DNA from: Notolepis coatsorum
Lineage: Eukaryota; Chordata; Actinopteri; Aulopiformes; Paralepididae
Direction: 5' to 3'
NCBI GenBank assembly: GCA_963971535.1
Contig: OZ020594.1
Location: 111,814,251-111,878,250 of the forward strand
DNA length: 64,000 bases
A program made the translations under genes and the position numbers. The number at the start of each line of letters is the position of its first letter. The first letter of the stretch is position 1. Positions 22,258 through 33,107 of the stretch are shown in pieces. Under the pieces are notes generated by a model. That model had not been told where the DNA came from, ran no database searches, and saw nothing but the letters and a program-made list of their open reading frames with translations.

Positions 22258-25002
22258 TTACTCTGGTTTAGAGAAAAGACGGACATCTTTACATTCTTTG
22301 TGTTGAGAAAGCATTTTGACTTGGTCATACAGCATGCATTCCATCCGTAACTGGTCTCGGGACCATGCTGCGCATTTGGCTGCAAGACGGTTACCCCCTG
22401 GTACACCTATGAATAGCTTTTCAAGCAGTAAGCCTGATCTTTGCCTAGGTGTTCCACGTATGACTGATTCTGCTGCAACAGTGAGAGACAAGCTCCCGTC
22501 TCGCACCTGTGGGATTAGTTTCTCCACCATATTTTCCCCTGGATCTTGACCGGGGATTCTTACTTCCATTTCCATCATTTGGGCCATTGAAGCCCCTTCG
22601 GGGATCTCCAGTCCTTTGAGGTGTCTCAAAATGCGAGCGGCATCCGGGTCATCATAGAGAGGTGACCCATGGAAAATCTGAGCACACTTATGGATATAAG
22701 CAGCCTGGGTCTCCCCTCGAAGCATTTCTGGGGCTAGTTTTTTGAGCACTTGGGTTTTGCTTAACAATTCTTGTGCTTTGTTGCTTTCTCCATATTGGGT
22801 GCTGTCATTCAGACTCCTGCCTGTATGTGAACTCTTTCCTCTCGGTCGGTAAATGTCTCCGGGAGATTGGGCTAGTATGGAGTGAGGGCTCACTTCCGGT
22901 CGGTGTTCCTCTGTGCTGTGTCTCAGGGCTCGGATTGGGCTTATGGACGGGGCCTCGTTCAACCAGTTTCTTTCTCTCCTGGCTATTTCAGCCATGGCCC
23001 TGTCTAGCTTGTACACCTGTTCACGTAGTATGTCATAGCCTGCATGTAAGTGTGCATGCTCGTATGGTTCTGTTACCCCAGGGTGAGACAACACTTTTTC
23101 TGCCACGGGTGACCGGGCTAAGGCCTGAGCCGTTCCCCATCTCACGGGATATGCTGGCATAATATCCCCTGTTTCCTTTCCTTCCAAGTCTCCTTCACTC
23201 TCTTCGGAGACGTCCTCCAATCCTGAGCTCCAGGTCAAGCCCGAGGGTGACTGAAAGGTGGTGCCTTTCAGAGTAGGCCCCTTGCCTATAGGTCTCAGTT
23301 TGACCGGTTTCGCTCTCTTGTTTCGAGGTCTAGGAGGTTCGCCCCTCGGGTACCGAACTCTCTCCCTAGATCTTGATCGAGATGAAGACCTGGAGGATGC
23401 TCTGGAGCTTGACCTATCCCGGTCTCCCTCCATTCCTGAGTCCTGATCTAGATCAGTATACTCCTGTTCGCTACTTGCTGGGTCGTCCCCTGACTCCGGG
23501 GGACGGCCTAGAAGTCTATAGATACTCCTGACCTGAGATCGCGCAGGTTCCGCCTTTTCAGGTTCGAACTGTACTGTCGGTCTCCTGGGTGTGGATGATC
23601 TCCCTCTCTCCGCTGCTCGGGAGGAGTTCTGGGAGTTGGACCTTTCTTTCCTGGGTACGGGTCCCGACCCTTTAGGGTTCGGAGGGGAAGTGAGAGGTAC
23701 CAATGCAGGCTCATCGTCCTCGTCTTCCTCACCCTCCCCGGCTCTATCCACGGCCAGGGTTATTGCCTCATGGTCCCTAGGTTCCACCATGAGACGGATC
23801 TCCGTGTGCTCTGCACTCCTTAGGCTTGAGATTGCGCTGATTACGGCTTTCCCCAACCATATGCCTCTTTGGCCATATCCTCGAGACCTGCCCCACATCA
23901 GGTTTATGGCTAGTCGGTAGGGCATGACCTTAGTACCATGGCCAGCATAGATTTCCCTTTTCTGCAGTAGTTCCTTTATACGGGACACCAGTCTGTCCCA
24001 GTTTATGTGTGAGGACTTTATCTCCTTGTATTGGTCTTGGCTTAGTGTCATATGGACAATTTTCTCCGCGTGAAACACCCCATAATCACACTCTGTGATT
24101 ACTGCCTTGCCTGGTTTCAGGGGCTCTTGGGTCCTTTTTTCCATTACCTGTTTCCTCAGGTTCCAGTAGTAAGAGCCTCCTGCCGTTACCATGCTTGTTT
24201 CCCATCTACCATAGTTCGTCAATGACGGTCCAGTGAAGGTGAGGATTGACCATGGTGTATCAGAGTTATCGGTCCAGACTGGGTAGTTAGTGACTGTTAT
24301 GTCTGGTGATTGTCTGTGAGACCTTGTAGATGTCACTCTCACCCCTGAGTGTTCACCACGGGGAGATATATAGGTTGCTCTCGCTTGCCTCACTTCCTCG
24401 TGAACACGTGGTCCTGGGCTTATGCACTGCAGGGAGTGATCTCGCCCTGGTGTGGTTGATCCCCCCAGTGTCGGGAGGTGTCCCCTGAGTGTATATTCTC
24501 CCATTTCGTGTCCAGAGGGGGCTCTTATTGAGGGCGGAGCCCTCTTATCCATATACATGGAAGTAGGAGCAGGCAGTGTTCGGCCTGTTTCCTCATATAT
24601 CCTTCCTTGTCCTGACCGGGGCCACGTAATTTGAGCCCTCTGGTCTGAGTGACTCACTGCTCCCCTTGGTGTTCCCGAGGGACAGACTGTCCGGTTTCTG
24701 TACGCCAGCTCCTCCTGAGCTAGCGTCTCTAGCATCTGTTGTGCTAGCGTCTTCCGTGCTAGCATTTCTTGTGCTAGCTTCTCTTGAGCTAGCATCAGCT
24801 GCGCCAGCTCCTCCTGAGCTAGCGTCTCTTGCACTAGCATCTGCTGTGCTAGCGTCTTCCGTGCTAGCATCTGTTGTGCTAGCTTCTCTTGAGCTAGCAT
24901 CAGATGTGCTAGCATCTGTTGTGCTAGCTCCTCTTGAGCTAGCGTCTGATGTGCTAGCATCTGTTGTGCTAGCTTCTCTTGAGCTAACTCCTTCTGCGCC
25001 AT
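22258..25002 (-). CDS. Gag-like protein of the LTR element, 914 codons
   Basis: The position right after the leader of an LTR element, with no other ORF, suggests a structural Gag-type protein. Residues 1 to about 105 are repeats of LAQEKLAQQM-type decapeptides, strongly helical and coiled-coil-like, encoded by GCTAGC-bearing 30-bp repeats. A Pro/Arg/Ser-rich stretch follows, then a more globular region (TNYPVWTDNSDTPWSILTF to about ISSLRSAEHTEIRLMVEP). Next come an acidic GEGEEDEDDE patch, an SR-rich tract (DRDRSSSRASSRSSSRSRSR) with a basic NKRAKPVKLRP, and a C-terminal helical region (QAAYIHKCAQIFHGSPLYDD, GLEIPEGASMAQMMEMEV) that could be capsid-like. No CCHC knuckle or protease site is seen. 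I do not recognise the family; the Gag call rests on context. Confidence 0.55.
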   Translation of the reverse strand: MAQKELAQEKLAQQMLAHQTLAQEELAQQMLAHLMLAQEKLAQQMLARKTLAQQMLVQETLAQEELAQLMLAQEKLAQEMLARKTLAQQMLETLAQEELAYRNRTVCPSGTPRGAVSHSDQRAQITWPRSGQGRIYEETGRTLPAPTSMYMDKRAPPSIRAPSGHEMGEYTLRGHLPTLGGSTTPGRDHSLQCISPGPRVHEEVRQARATYISPRGEHSGVRVTSTRSHRQSPDITVTNYPVWTDNSDTPWSILTFTGPSLTNYGRWETSMVTAGGSYYWNLRKQVMEKRTQEPLKPGKAVITECDYGVFHAEKIVHMTLSQDQYKEIKSSHINWDRLVSRIKELLQKREIYAGHGTKVMPYRLAINLMWGRSRGYGQRGIWLGKAVISAISSLRSAEHTEIRLMVEPRDHEAITLAVDRAGEGEEDEDDEPALVPLTSPPNPKGSGPVPRKERSNSQNSSRAAERGRSSTPRRPTVQFEPEKAEPARSQVRSIYRLLGRPPESGDDPASSEQEYTDLDQDSGMEGDRDRSSSRASSRSSSRSRSRERVRYPRGEPPRPRNKRAKPVKLRPIGKGPTLKGTTFQSPSGLTWSSGLEDVSEESEGDLEGKETGDIMPAYPVRWGTAQALARSPVAEKVLSHPGVTEPYEHAHLHAGYDILREQVYKLDRAMAEIARRERNWLNEAPSISPIRALRHSTEEHRPEVSPHSILAQSPGDIYRPRGKSSHTGRSLNDSTQYGESNKAQELLSKTQVLKKLAPEMLRGETQAAYIHKCAQIFHGSPLYDDPDAARILRHLKGLEIPEGASMAQMMEMEVRIPGQDPGENMVEKLIPQVRDGSLSLTVAAESVIRGTPRQRSGLLLEKLFIGVPGGNRLAAKCAAWSRDQLRMECMLYDQVKMLSQHKECKDVRLFSKPE

Positions 25003-26100
25003 CTTCTTCTGAGCTAGCGTCTGCTGTGCTAGCTTCTCTTGTGCTAGCTTCTCTTGAGCTAGCGTTGGTTGCTAGCTCCGGCTATTTAGCCTGCTGTTAG
25101 CTCCTGGCTTTGTTAGCCTGTGGTGAGCTAGTTAGCTTTTGGCTAGTTAGCCATCAATTCACTCCTGGCTTGTTAGCCTATTGGGAGCTCCTGTCTGGCT
25201 AGGGCCAGTTCATTTGTGTTAGCACTGGCTCGTTAGCCCATGGTGAGCTAGTTAGCTCTCGTCTGGCTAGGGCCAGCTCATGGGTGTTAGCACTGGCTCG
25301 TTAGCCGATGGTGAGCTAGTTAGCTTCCGTCTGGCTAGGGCCAGCTCATGGGTGTTAGCACTGGCTCGTTAGCCGACGGTGAGCTAGTTAGCTTCCGTCT
25401 GGCTAGTTCCAGCTCATCTCCAGTTAGCTCTGGCTTGTTAGCCGTCAATTCACTCTTGGCTTGTTAGCCTGTGGGGAGCTAGTTAGCTCTTGGCTAGTTA
25501 GCCTGTGGGGAGCTAGTTAGCTCTTGGCTAGTTAGCCTGTGGTGAGCTAGTTAGCTCTTGTCTGGCTAGGGCCTCGGGCTAGGTAGCCATCCAGTTAGCA
25601 TTCAGTTAGCTTGTGGCTAGTTAGCCTGCATTCCAGTGAGCGCCGTTTTAGCTAGCTCACGTAGCCTCGGGCTAGGTAGCCATCCAGTTAGCATTCAGTT
25701 AGCTTGTGGCTAGTTAGCCTGCATTCCAGTGAGCGCCGTTTTAGCTAGCTCACGTAGCCTCGGGCTAGGTAGCCATCCAGTTAGCATTCAGTTAGCTTGT
25801 GGCTAGTTAGCCTGCATTCCAGTGAGCGCCATTTTAGCTAGCTCACGTAGCCTCGGGCTAGGTAGCCATCCAGTTAGCATTCAGTTAGCTTGTGGCTAGT
25901 TAGCCTGCATTCCAGTGAGCGCCGTTTTAGCTAGCTCACGTAGCCTCGGGCTAGGTAGCCATCCAGTTAGCATTCAGTTAGCTTGTGGCTAGTTAGCCTG
26001 CATTCCAGTGAGCGCCGTTTTAGCTAGCTCACGTAGCCTCGGGCTAGGTAGCCATCCAGTTAGCATTCAGTTAGCTTGTGGCTAGTTAGCCTGCATTCCT
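25003..26100 (-). repeat. GCTAGC-rich tandem repeats in the leader
   Basis: There are two main arrays. Units of about 66 bp around CTCATGGGTGTTAGCACTGG (25200-25400) are repeated about three times. Units of exactly 93 bp start at 25571, 25664, 25757, 25850, 25943 and 26036 (GCCTCGGGCTAGGTAGCC). The same GCTAGC core continues into the N-terminal codons of the gag-like ORF. Confidence 0.9.
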
Positions 26101-26289
26101 GTGGGCAAAGCACGAAATTATGTTGCACTTGTAACTCCCCCCAGAGCTTTCTAGTGAAGCGTGATTTTTTTCTTTGAGTAGAGTCTTCTACGTTAGGTTT
26201 TGTCAAATCTGTAATTAATTTTATTCCAGAGGCATTTGACAGTAGTCCTGTTTTCTTCGACCGTTAGCACCTATTCAGTTAGTATAAAT

Positions 26290-26309
26290 GCCCAACGCAA
26301 GGGACGCCA
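26290..26309 (-). other. Putative primer-binding site of the gag-only element
   Basis: On the minus strand the 5' LTR ends ...CTTATCA and is followed directly by TGGCGTCCCTTGCG, starting with TGG as required to pair with a tRNA CCA end. The tRNA was not identified. Confidence 0.5.
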
Positions 26310-27813
26310 TGATAAGTGCCCACGCTAGGTCTTAGGTCAGATTGATAACTTCATAACTCATTGGTGTGCTCATCTTGACATCAAGCAGCGTCCTGCGAAG
26401 TGGTTGACATGCAGAACCCAATGAGTCTACAAAATGTTGTTGTTACACCTGACCGACAGACCCAGCGAATGCACCGTTCCGACCCCACCAGTCATTGACC
26501 ATGGTCAAGTGATTGAAGTTGCGGAATCTTTTATTTTATTTGCACTGGGATGGACACTCTTTATTCAGATGATTCAGTCCATTTCCCTTATCCGTCACAC
26601 GTAGTATCACTGTAGCTTTACTTGATAATGTGTGGATAAAGGCCCACTCCTATAGTTTTACATCATAAATCAGGAATATTACGGGACCGTGTTGTTGCCG
26701 ACTGGTTAAAGACACACTTCTAAAGTTTTTACATCATAAATCATGAACATCACGAAGCAATGGGTAAAGTTACAATGCAAAAACATTTCAATGCTTACCC
26801 GTCTGGTCAGAAGAATGGATACAAAAAGATATATTATAAAAAGCTGTTTTATTTAGAAAAAGCAAGTTACAGAAGAGACTTCATTGGAAATGTCCAACTC
26901 AGTTAAAAGAAGTATAAAACAAAAACATCAAAGGCCTAACACGGCTTGTGCCTGGTGTCTGCAAGCAAAATCTTCAAATCTGGCCTCTTGAAGGAAGAAC
27001 AGTCATTTTTATATCGATCTGGCATCACATTGCTATTGGCCCAAAAACAGTGGTGTCACTGTGATGTCATTTCACTAGCCAACCAACGTACACTACATAT
27101 TAAGGATGGACTCCTCCCCTTCTAGTCATTACATCTACTGGAGAAGTAACAGATTACCTTGTGTTGGAAAATACCTATCTGTTACTAGCAGAGGCCAGAG
27201 GCCCCAAGGTTGTTTTTACATTCCTTAGTGGCCAAACAGTATTGAAGTGAAAGCAATTCACACTTCTAGCATGAGTATATAGTACATAGCCCAACACATA
27301 CTACAGATATATACAGATACACATACATGTATAATACAGTACATATTATATAGTATACAGTGTACACATATATATGCACATACTTGTACCTATCATTGTC
27401 TACTCTACGCAGGGTGTGACAACCTGCTGTGGAAAGCACCCTGCTCAGAGATGTTTCCAAGGCCATCACCTCCCGGCATTCCGAAGGGGCCCCCTTCGTT
27501 CTCACTCACCCCAACTCAAGGGGATGCAGACGAGGGAGACTGCTGGCTATATAGTACATGGTCCTAAGGTGTATAAAGAATATACAGCTTATATAAGATA
27601 CAAGTGTATACAAGTTATACAAGTGTGCACCCGTCATAGAGCTGTCTCCTCTGCCACGGATCTTCACATATAGACACCTACAGTAACATATGCCTAGATC
27701 TAAAACAGATATATACCATAAACATATGCTTAAACCTTTTACATTCCATAATTGACAGAGAGAACAGGATGTCATTATTAACTAGTGTCACTAGTTGGCT
27801 GTGACACTTTACA
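26310..27813 (-). repeat. 5' LTR of the gag-only element
   Basis: 1,504 bp, TG...CA, with no LINE insertion and therefore the ancestral length. A TATA-like ACTATATAGCC on the minus strand at about 27544-27554 is the likely promoter. Confidence 0.9.
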
Positions 27814-28022
27814 ACACTATATATTAATATGAATACCAACACCAATCAATCAATTAATTAATTAGTATTAATATCAACATCAATATACATATTAATATAC
27901 TATCAATACTACTATTGAATATACATACACTATTCATTTCATTTACACTATACACTTCATCAAACCAGCAGGTCATGTCTCCTCTAACTGTGGGTGAAAG
28001 GAGGGCGAACTACAATGACTAC

Positions 28023-29397
28023 TAGGCCTGCCGCGATAAGCAATAAATCGATTAATCGGCGCGATAATTAAAATGAATGCAATGATTTTGACGGGCGCGA
28101 TTAATTGCTATTTGCTCGTTTGTTTTAATGAGGCGGAACCAGTACCCCTTGTCAGTCACTCTCCGTGTGGGCGGCCGCTGGCCTTACTACAGAGCACAGC
28201 ACGGGAGCTCGCCTATAGCAACGCCACATATAGCTTAACTACATTTCTCAATATCTTTTAACCAAGTAGCGTTATTTGTAGTGTAACGTTAGCTATTTTT
28301 AGACCCAAGTAGTTACTCGCTACTGCCCAGAGAAACTGGACTGCTAAATAAAGATTAAAGATCTAGCGTTCGTTGATGCTCATTCAATGCTAACAACATT
28401 AGCTAAATAGCTAACAAACTAAATACAACGTATAGCATTAGCTTCAACACAGAATAACGTTAATACAATTACATGCATCATTGTTTACAATGAACGGGTG
28501 GGGCTAGTCAAAGGACTGGACACGGGGACAAGTTAAACATGAATTAATTTATTATAACAGGTAATCGAGTTGCGCTCTCGTGCCTACACACCACGGCTAT
28601 TCTATTATATACGGCGTTGACGCTTCCTCCTCATTGTTGATTGCCTGTAGTAGCTGCATCTAACGTTAGTAGCTAATGTTAAAACAAGTTGGCTGCTAGG
28701 ATAATAACAGCAATACTTCCGCTCCGGTCGGTGGGCTTCAAAATAAAAGTCTAAAACACCGGAAAAGACGGAGCGGTGGGCTTCAAAATAAAAGTCTAAA
28801 ACACCGGAAAATACGTTTATTTTGTACAGCGTTTTCCTCCACGAGAACTCAAGTACATCATGTGATCAATCGATCTGGATTATTTTTACACATCCCTAAT
28901 GTATCCTGTGCTGAAGTCTCCATTCCAATAGAGATAGTATATATTTTTGTGTTTATTTGATTATTGTTTCACTGCCTTTTTATTTATTACGTTTCCAGTT
29001 TTTTCCTCACACTTTATTAACATTTTGTACATGGTACCACGGCGCAAGGTACATTAATAATACATGTACGTTAAAAGGATGACACAAAAAGCCAGACAGA
29101 GGGCTTGTTTCCAGTTTCAGTTTGTTTTATAATAAACAATCAAACTGAGCATCTTTTTATTTAGGATATTTAAAATGTCTTCCAATGTTAAATAAAAGTG
29201 TATTGCACTTTGAAACGGTGTCCTTGCATTATTATGCTATTATCATTATATTAGTGAATTTTTTAAAGAAAATTGAGAACTTTTGGGAAATAAACTTCTC
29301 CAAAATAAACGCCTCTAACCGGTCGCAATAATATCGCTTATCGCGATATTTTCGGGGGCAATTAATCGCCCAGCAAAATGTGTTATCGTGGCAGGCC
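28023..29397. mobile_element. Non-autonomous hAT element, TSD TGACTAC
   Basis: The left end TAGGCCTGCCGCGATAA and the right end (inverted) AGGCCTGCCACGATAACAC are inverted repeats of the AGGCCTG(C/T)C-CGATAA type found in fish hAT elements. TGACTAC flanks both sides (28016-28022, 29398-29404); the eighth base differs. No transposase is present. A 49-bp tandem duplication (GGTGGGCTTCAAAATAAAAG) lies at about 28730-28810. Confidence 0.8.
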
Positions 29398-29616
29398 TGA
29401 CTACATTAACCAGAATGCCTGGCAATGTTTACTTCCTCCTCCGAGACTGAGCCACTAAGCTCCTCGTCACAGACACAGCGCAAAGTCAAATCAGTGCTAT
29501 ATTTAGAATGACAATCGCCAGCCACCATTTAAAAGGCAGCTGCGCCAACTGCGCAAGCTCACAAGCGCAAACACCTGTTAACTTATTTAGAACCCTTTAC
29601 ATATCTGATCCTTATA

Positions 29617-30281
29617 TTAAATAAACCAAAAGTCTTGACAGGCATATTTGAAATAGGCTGGTACACGGCTGTGCTGCAAGACCTCTGGTGTTAATCTATT
29701 TGGTATTTGATTAAGTCTCAGAACAGTATTTATACTCGTCAGTGATTCGATTTGTGCTTGTTGATTTCTCAATCGTTCATCTCGCTCCTCTTGTCCACTT
29801 CTTCCATTGGGCTTGGGGGAGGCTGCTCCACAGGCCGGGGCTCCCCATCTGGACAAAAGACAGTTAGCAAACGTTAAGTTAGCTAAAAACACCAGCTAAC
29901 TAGCGAGGAAGAAAAGTCAGACAGCAAATTAATGACAGCAAAGTTGATGTTGATAACACTGTAGCTAGCTAGCTAGGATAACACCAGCTAGCTGGCTAGC
30001 TAGTTGGCAGCTAACGTTAGCTAACTAATAGTTTGGTCTACGTTTCTAATACATGCCGTCAAATATGATGTCTTTATGAATTGACCTTACCTTTGAGCAA
30101 ACATAAGTGTCCTTGGAAATTGTCTTCACATTCAGTTGTGTATGTGGTCGACGACACAGCAGAATCCATCGCTTGCATTTGTTGATTTTCTTTTGGGCTT
30201 CGGAAAATATACTCCTCCATCCAGTCTTTCAGGGTACCTGGTGTCCGAATTACAGGTACCCCACACACATCGTTTCACCAT
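29617..30281 (-). pseudogene. THAP-type zinc-finger exon and downstream exon of a DNA transposon
   Basis: From the ATG at 30281, the minus strand reads MVKRCVWGTCNSDTRYPERL, DGGVYFPKPK. In a second frame it reads CKRWILLCRRPHTQLNVKTI, then YVCSK, ending at a consensus donor (AAAG|GTAAGG, exon end 30091). These are the C2CH and conserved residues of a THAP domain, a DNA-binding finger used by P-type and ISL2EU-type transposases. The shift between the two frames shows a small indel inside the exon. A candidate acceptor (TTTTGTCCAG) at 29849 leads into a DGEPRPVEQPPPSP segment and a short helical frame ending at 29617. The transposase core is missing. Confidence 0.65.
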
Positions 30282-30660
30282 CAGATATTAGCTAGATAAT
30301 AAACATAGAAACTGAACTCTTCACAGTGGTTTCGATCACAGACATCTGGTATTGGTTTGATGCGCCCTACAAACAGCGTTTCAGGTGATGTCCGCGTTTT
30401 CTCCAAGCGAGGATTTTCGCTGTGATATGATTGGACAAATTCAATTTGGGGCGTGGTTTAGCGACAGGTCTATTACTCTGGGGAGAGTGAACATTGTACT
30501 TTGCAAGACTCTTATTGTTACTGTTTTTTATCTGGTATTTTTTAGGCCACAGCCCCACTGATATCCAGTACAGTGGAGGAGATGGCGTCTTGCAGTCACC
30601 CCTCTCTGTTGGGACTAAAGGAACTATCTGTCTGCTTGGTGGACTGCATTAAAACACCAG

Positions 30661-32273
30661 GGCCCTCATTCATCAACGTGTGCGTAGAACATGTTCTATT
30701 TCCACACGTAAGCACAGAATTTAGAATGAGTGTACGCACAGGAAAATCGGGATTCACCACACGTGCGTACGCAGGTTCTACGCACACCTGTCATGATGAA
30801 TATGACTTTGATCCTACGTTTGAGCTCGTGCACTGTTTTAAGTATTTGCATACCAGAACCGCCCCGATTAACCATATACGGTAATGGTATACCCCCATGA
30901 AATGTGGAAAAATGGACTAAGCCGAGGGAAGCGTGTTATGAGAACGGTGATGTCGGATATGATATCTATTAACCATTGCTGCCTGGGCAGCGCAAACACT
31001 AATAAAGACCGCGCTGGAATATGACTGCCTTTTCCCGTGTTGTTTGATTAATACCCAGGGATTAAAGTTCTCCTCAATTTTATTCCAAATCGCGATGGAT
31101 CTCCCGTCAATTTTCTACCTGCTGCATATGATTTCTAGAGGCATACTACAATCTATTTTGATGTCAGTATTGGGTAGCCTATATAAACAATAATACGAGA
31201 GCATATACAAGAACAATGAATCTCACTGCATGTATGATGTAGCCTGCCTTTCAATACATGAACTTGAATTCCATCATGTTTGTGTGCGGGACTCACAAGG
31301 CTGTTGTCACAATGGGTGGTACCGGTACAGTAATAATAACAGTCCACACAATATCACGATGGACCATGCCATAGCCTATGTTCTATTAGGACATGATCTG
31401 TGACGACAAATGTTCTAGAATGTTTGATTAAGATATCATACTCTGACAGCATGCCTATGATCAACAAAAACGCGAACTTGAATCCCATCATATACATAGT
31501 CTGTCCACTATCTGGTGTCATTGCAATGCGTTTTCTATTCTTTCTTATGCAGTAAAAAGGGGGAAGAACACTATATCGTGGGTGTTCATATGACTCTGCT
31601 TACAGCTTCGAAACTCCACTTGTTTCGTTTAACGTAAAGCCTTTTAAATATAATCAAAACGTTCCCGTGTTTCTGCGGTCTGTGCGCAAAATAATAACGA
31701 GTTGAGATACGCGGAGCGCAGTCAGTCAGTAGCCTACACCCCGTATATTCCGATAACGCTATATAAACCATGCTGCATTCATTCTGAGAGAAAGATCTAT
31801 TATTCCAAATGCTATTTATAGGGTTTTGACCATAATTACACTACTGTTGCTATTTTACAATGAACTATAATGAATTACGGTTCATACAGCCGTAATTCAT
31901 TATAGTTCATTGTAAAATAGCAACAGTAGTGTAATTATGGTCAAAACCCTATAAATAGCATTTGGAATAATAGATCTTTCTCTCAGAATGAATGCAGCAT
32001 GGTTTATATAGCGTTATCGGAATATACGGGGTGTAGGCTACTGACTGACTGCGCTCCGCCAGTGTTGAAACTAATGCACAGAAGCTCATTTCCTTGTTGT
32101 AATAATATATTCTACCACTGGGCGTCAGCTAAGTGTGCTCAGAGCTGTGCGTAGACATAAGCACAAAGTCAAGTTCAAGTTGAAATTGATGAATCCCACT
32201 CTTTGCTTAGAAATTATCGTACGCACAGGGTAAGCACAAATCTGTGCGTAAGACACGTTGATGAATGAGGGCC
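30661..32273. mobile_element. Harbinger-like element with 3-bp TSD
   Basis: The left end is GGCCCTCATTCATCAACGTG and the right end its exact complement. CAG flanks both sides (30658-30660, 32274-32276). A 3-bp TSD fits the PIF/Harbinger group, although its usual target is TWA. Near-repeats of GTGCGTA-type sequence lie inside both ends. No transposase ORF is seen. Confidence 0.65.
31711..32059. repeat. Perfect 170-bp inverted repeat with 9-nt spacer
   Basis: The left arm 31711-31880 and right arm 31890-32059 are exact complements by manual alignment, separated by TTCATACAG. The arms start GCGGAGCGCAGTCAGTCAG and end GAATTACGG. Confidence 0.9.
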
Positions 32274-33107
32274 CAGGACTTAACGGAACTGTGAATGCAG
32301 GAGGAGGTAAGGCTCTAAAGGGTAAATCCATCTTCAGTGTTCATACAGATGCTTGAAATAAATCATGCAAAGACGAGGCGATCGTTCAAACTATATCCCC
32401 AATTGTTTTTATGCATGTTTTTTCATGATTCTCATTACCATCATTTTCAAGGTGACATAATACTGTGATGAATCTGAAGAAAATCTCCATATTCCAATAA
32501 ATCTAACTTTATTTTAAACCTTACATGAAATGCAAAAAAAAGTATGCGCACATGCGCACAAAACACTCTATATCTCACAATCTAGAAAACCAGCCTGGAT
32601 TATTGTGCAACAAGGCGATTTTTTGCGTGGTATAGCGCACAAACGAAGGTATGTAGAAATAAACAGTTTTGGCCCTGTTGGAGTATAAATAGTGCCTGTC
32701 AAATTAGACATACTATTGTCTCCATAGCTATATTATAGAATATACGATGGGTCCGCAAACAAGTGTTGAGTTTAAAGTGCTTTGCAAAAGATTCCATGTG
32801 TCGGGGGCACAGAAGCTAAAAGCAGATTTTCCCAATTCAGTGCAAACTCCTTAAGTGGCTTTATAGTAGAAGCAGCAGCATGTCTATAAACTTGATCTTT
32901 GGTTTTGTTATAGCAGCTGGCAGTATTATACTGTAGGTCTAACACAGGCATTCTCAAAGTCTGGACTCCGGACTAAATGATCTAATCTAATCTTAGAAAT
33001 TAAGTAAAGTGTACTTACTGGGTGTTAAGCACAACAGCATCTAAGTTAATTTACTTCTGACCATTATAGTCGAAGTATTTTCCTATGAAATGAAACTCAT
33101 AAGGAGC
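32274..33107. other. No gene recognised
   Basis: AT-rich sequence with no identifiable element or coding region. Confidence 0.4.

Larger units (their letters stand above)
18318..27813 (-). mobile_element. 9.5-kb LTR retrotransposon with gag-like ORF only
   Basis: Two direct repeats (18318-20441 and 26310-27813), each TG...CA, are flanked by the 5-bp duplication ACACT (18313-18317, 27814-27818). On the minus strand a polypurine tract (AGAGGGGG) abuts the left LTR, and TGGCGTCCCTTGCG, a plausible tRNA primer-binding site, abuts the right LTR. Transcription therefore runs right to left. The interior has one long ORF (22258-25002) and no protease, RT, RNase H or integrase motif on either strand. 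The near-identity of the LTRs indicates a fairly recent insertion. It must have been mobilised in trans if it was mobile. Confidence 0.85.
15487..30471 (-). mobile_element. ISL2EU/IS4EU-like DNA transposon remnant (inverted ends, nested insertions)
   Basis: The left end AGACCTATTGCTAAGCC continues ACGCCCC. The right end, inverted, reads AGACCTGTCGCTAAACC and ACGCCCC. Both are flanked by AT, which would be a 2-bp TSD. Just inside the right end lies a THAP-type zinc-finger exon on the minus strand. THAP domains plus this TSD length fit the ISL2EU/IS4EU group, though P-type elements also carry THAP. No DDE transposase core is recognisable; a SINE, a 9.5-kb LTR element and a hAT element lie between the ends. 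It is an inference that the two ends are one element rather than two relatives. Confidence 0.5.

Noticed and set aside
22258..25002. Assignment of the gag-like ORF to a foamy-like or other exogenous retrovirus
   Set aside because: Size and SR-rich tract are suggestive but no diagnostic motif, pol or env is present; the primer site does not match one I can name.
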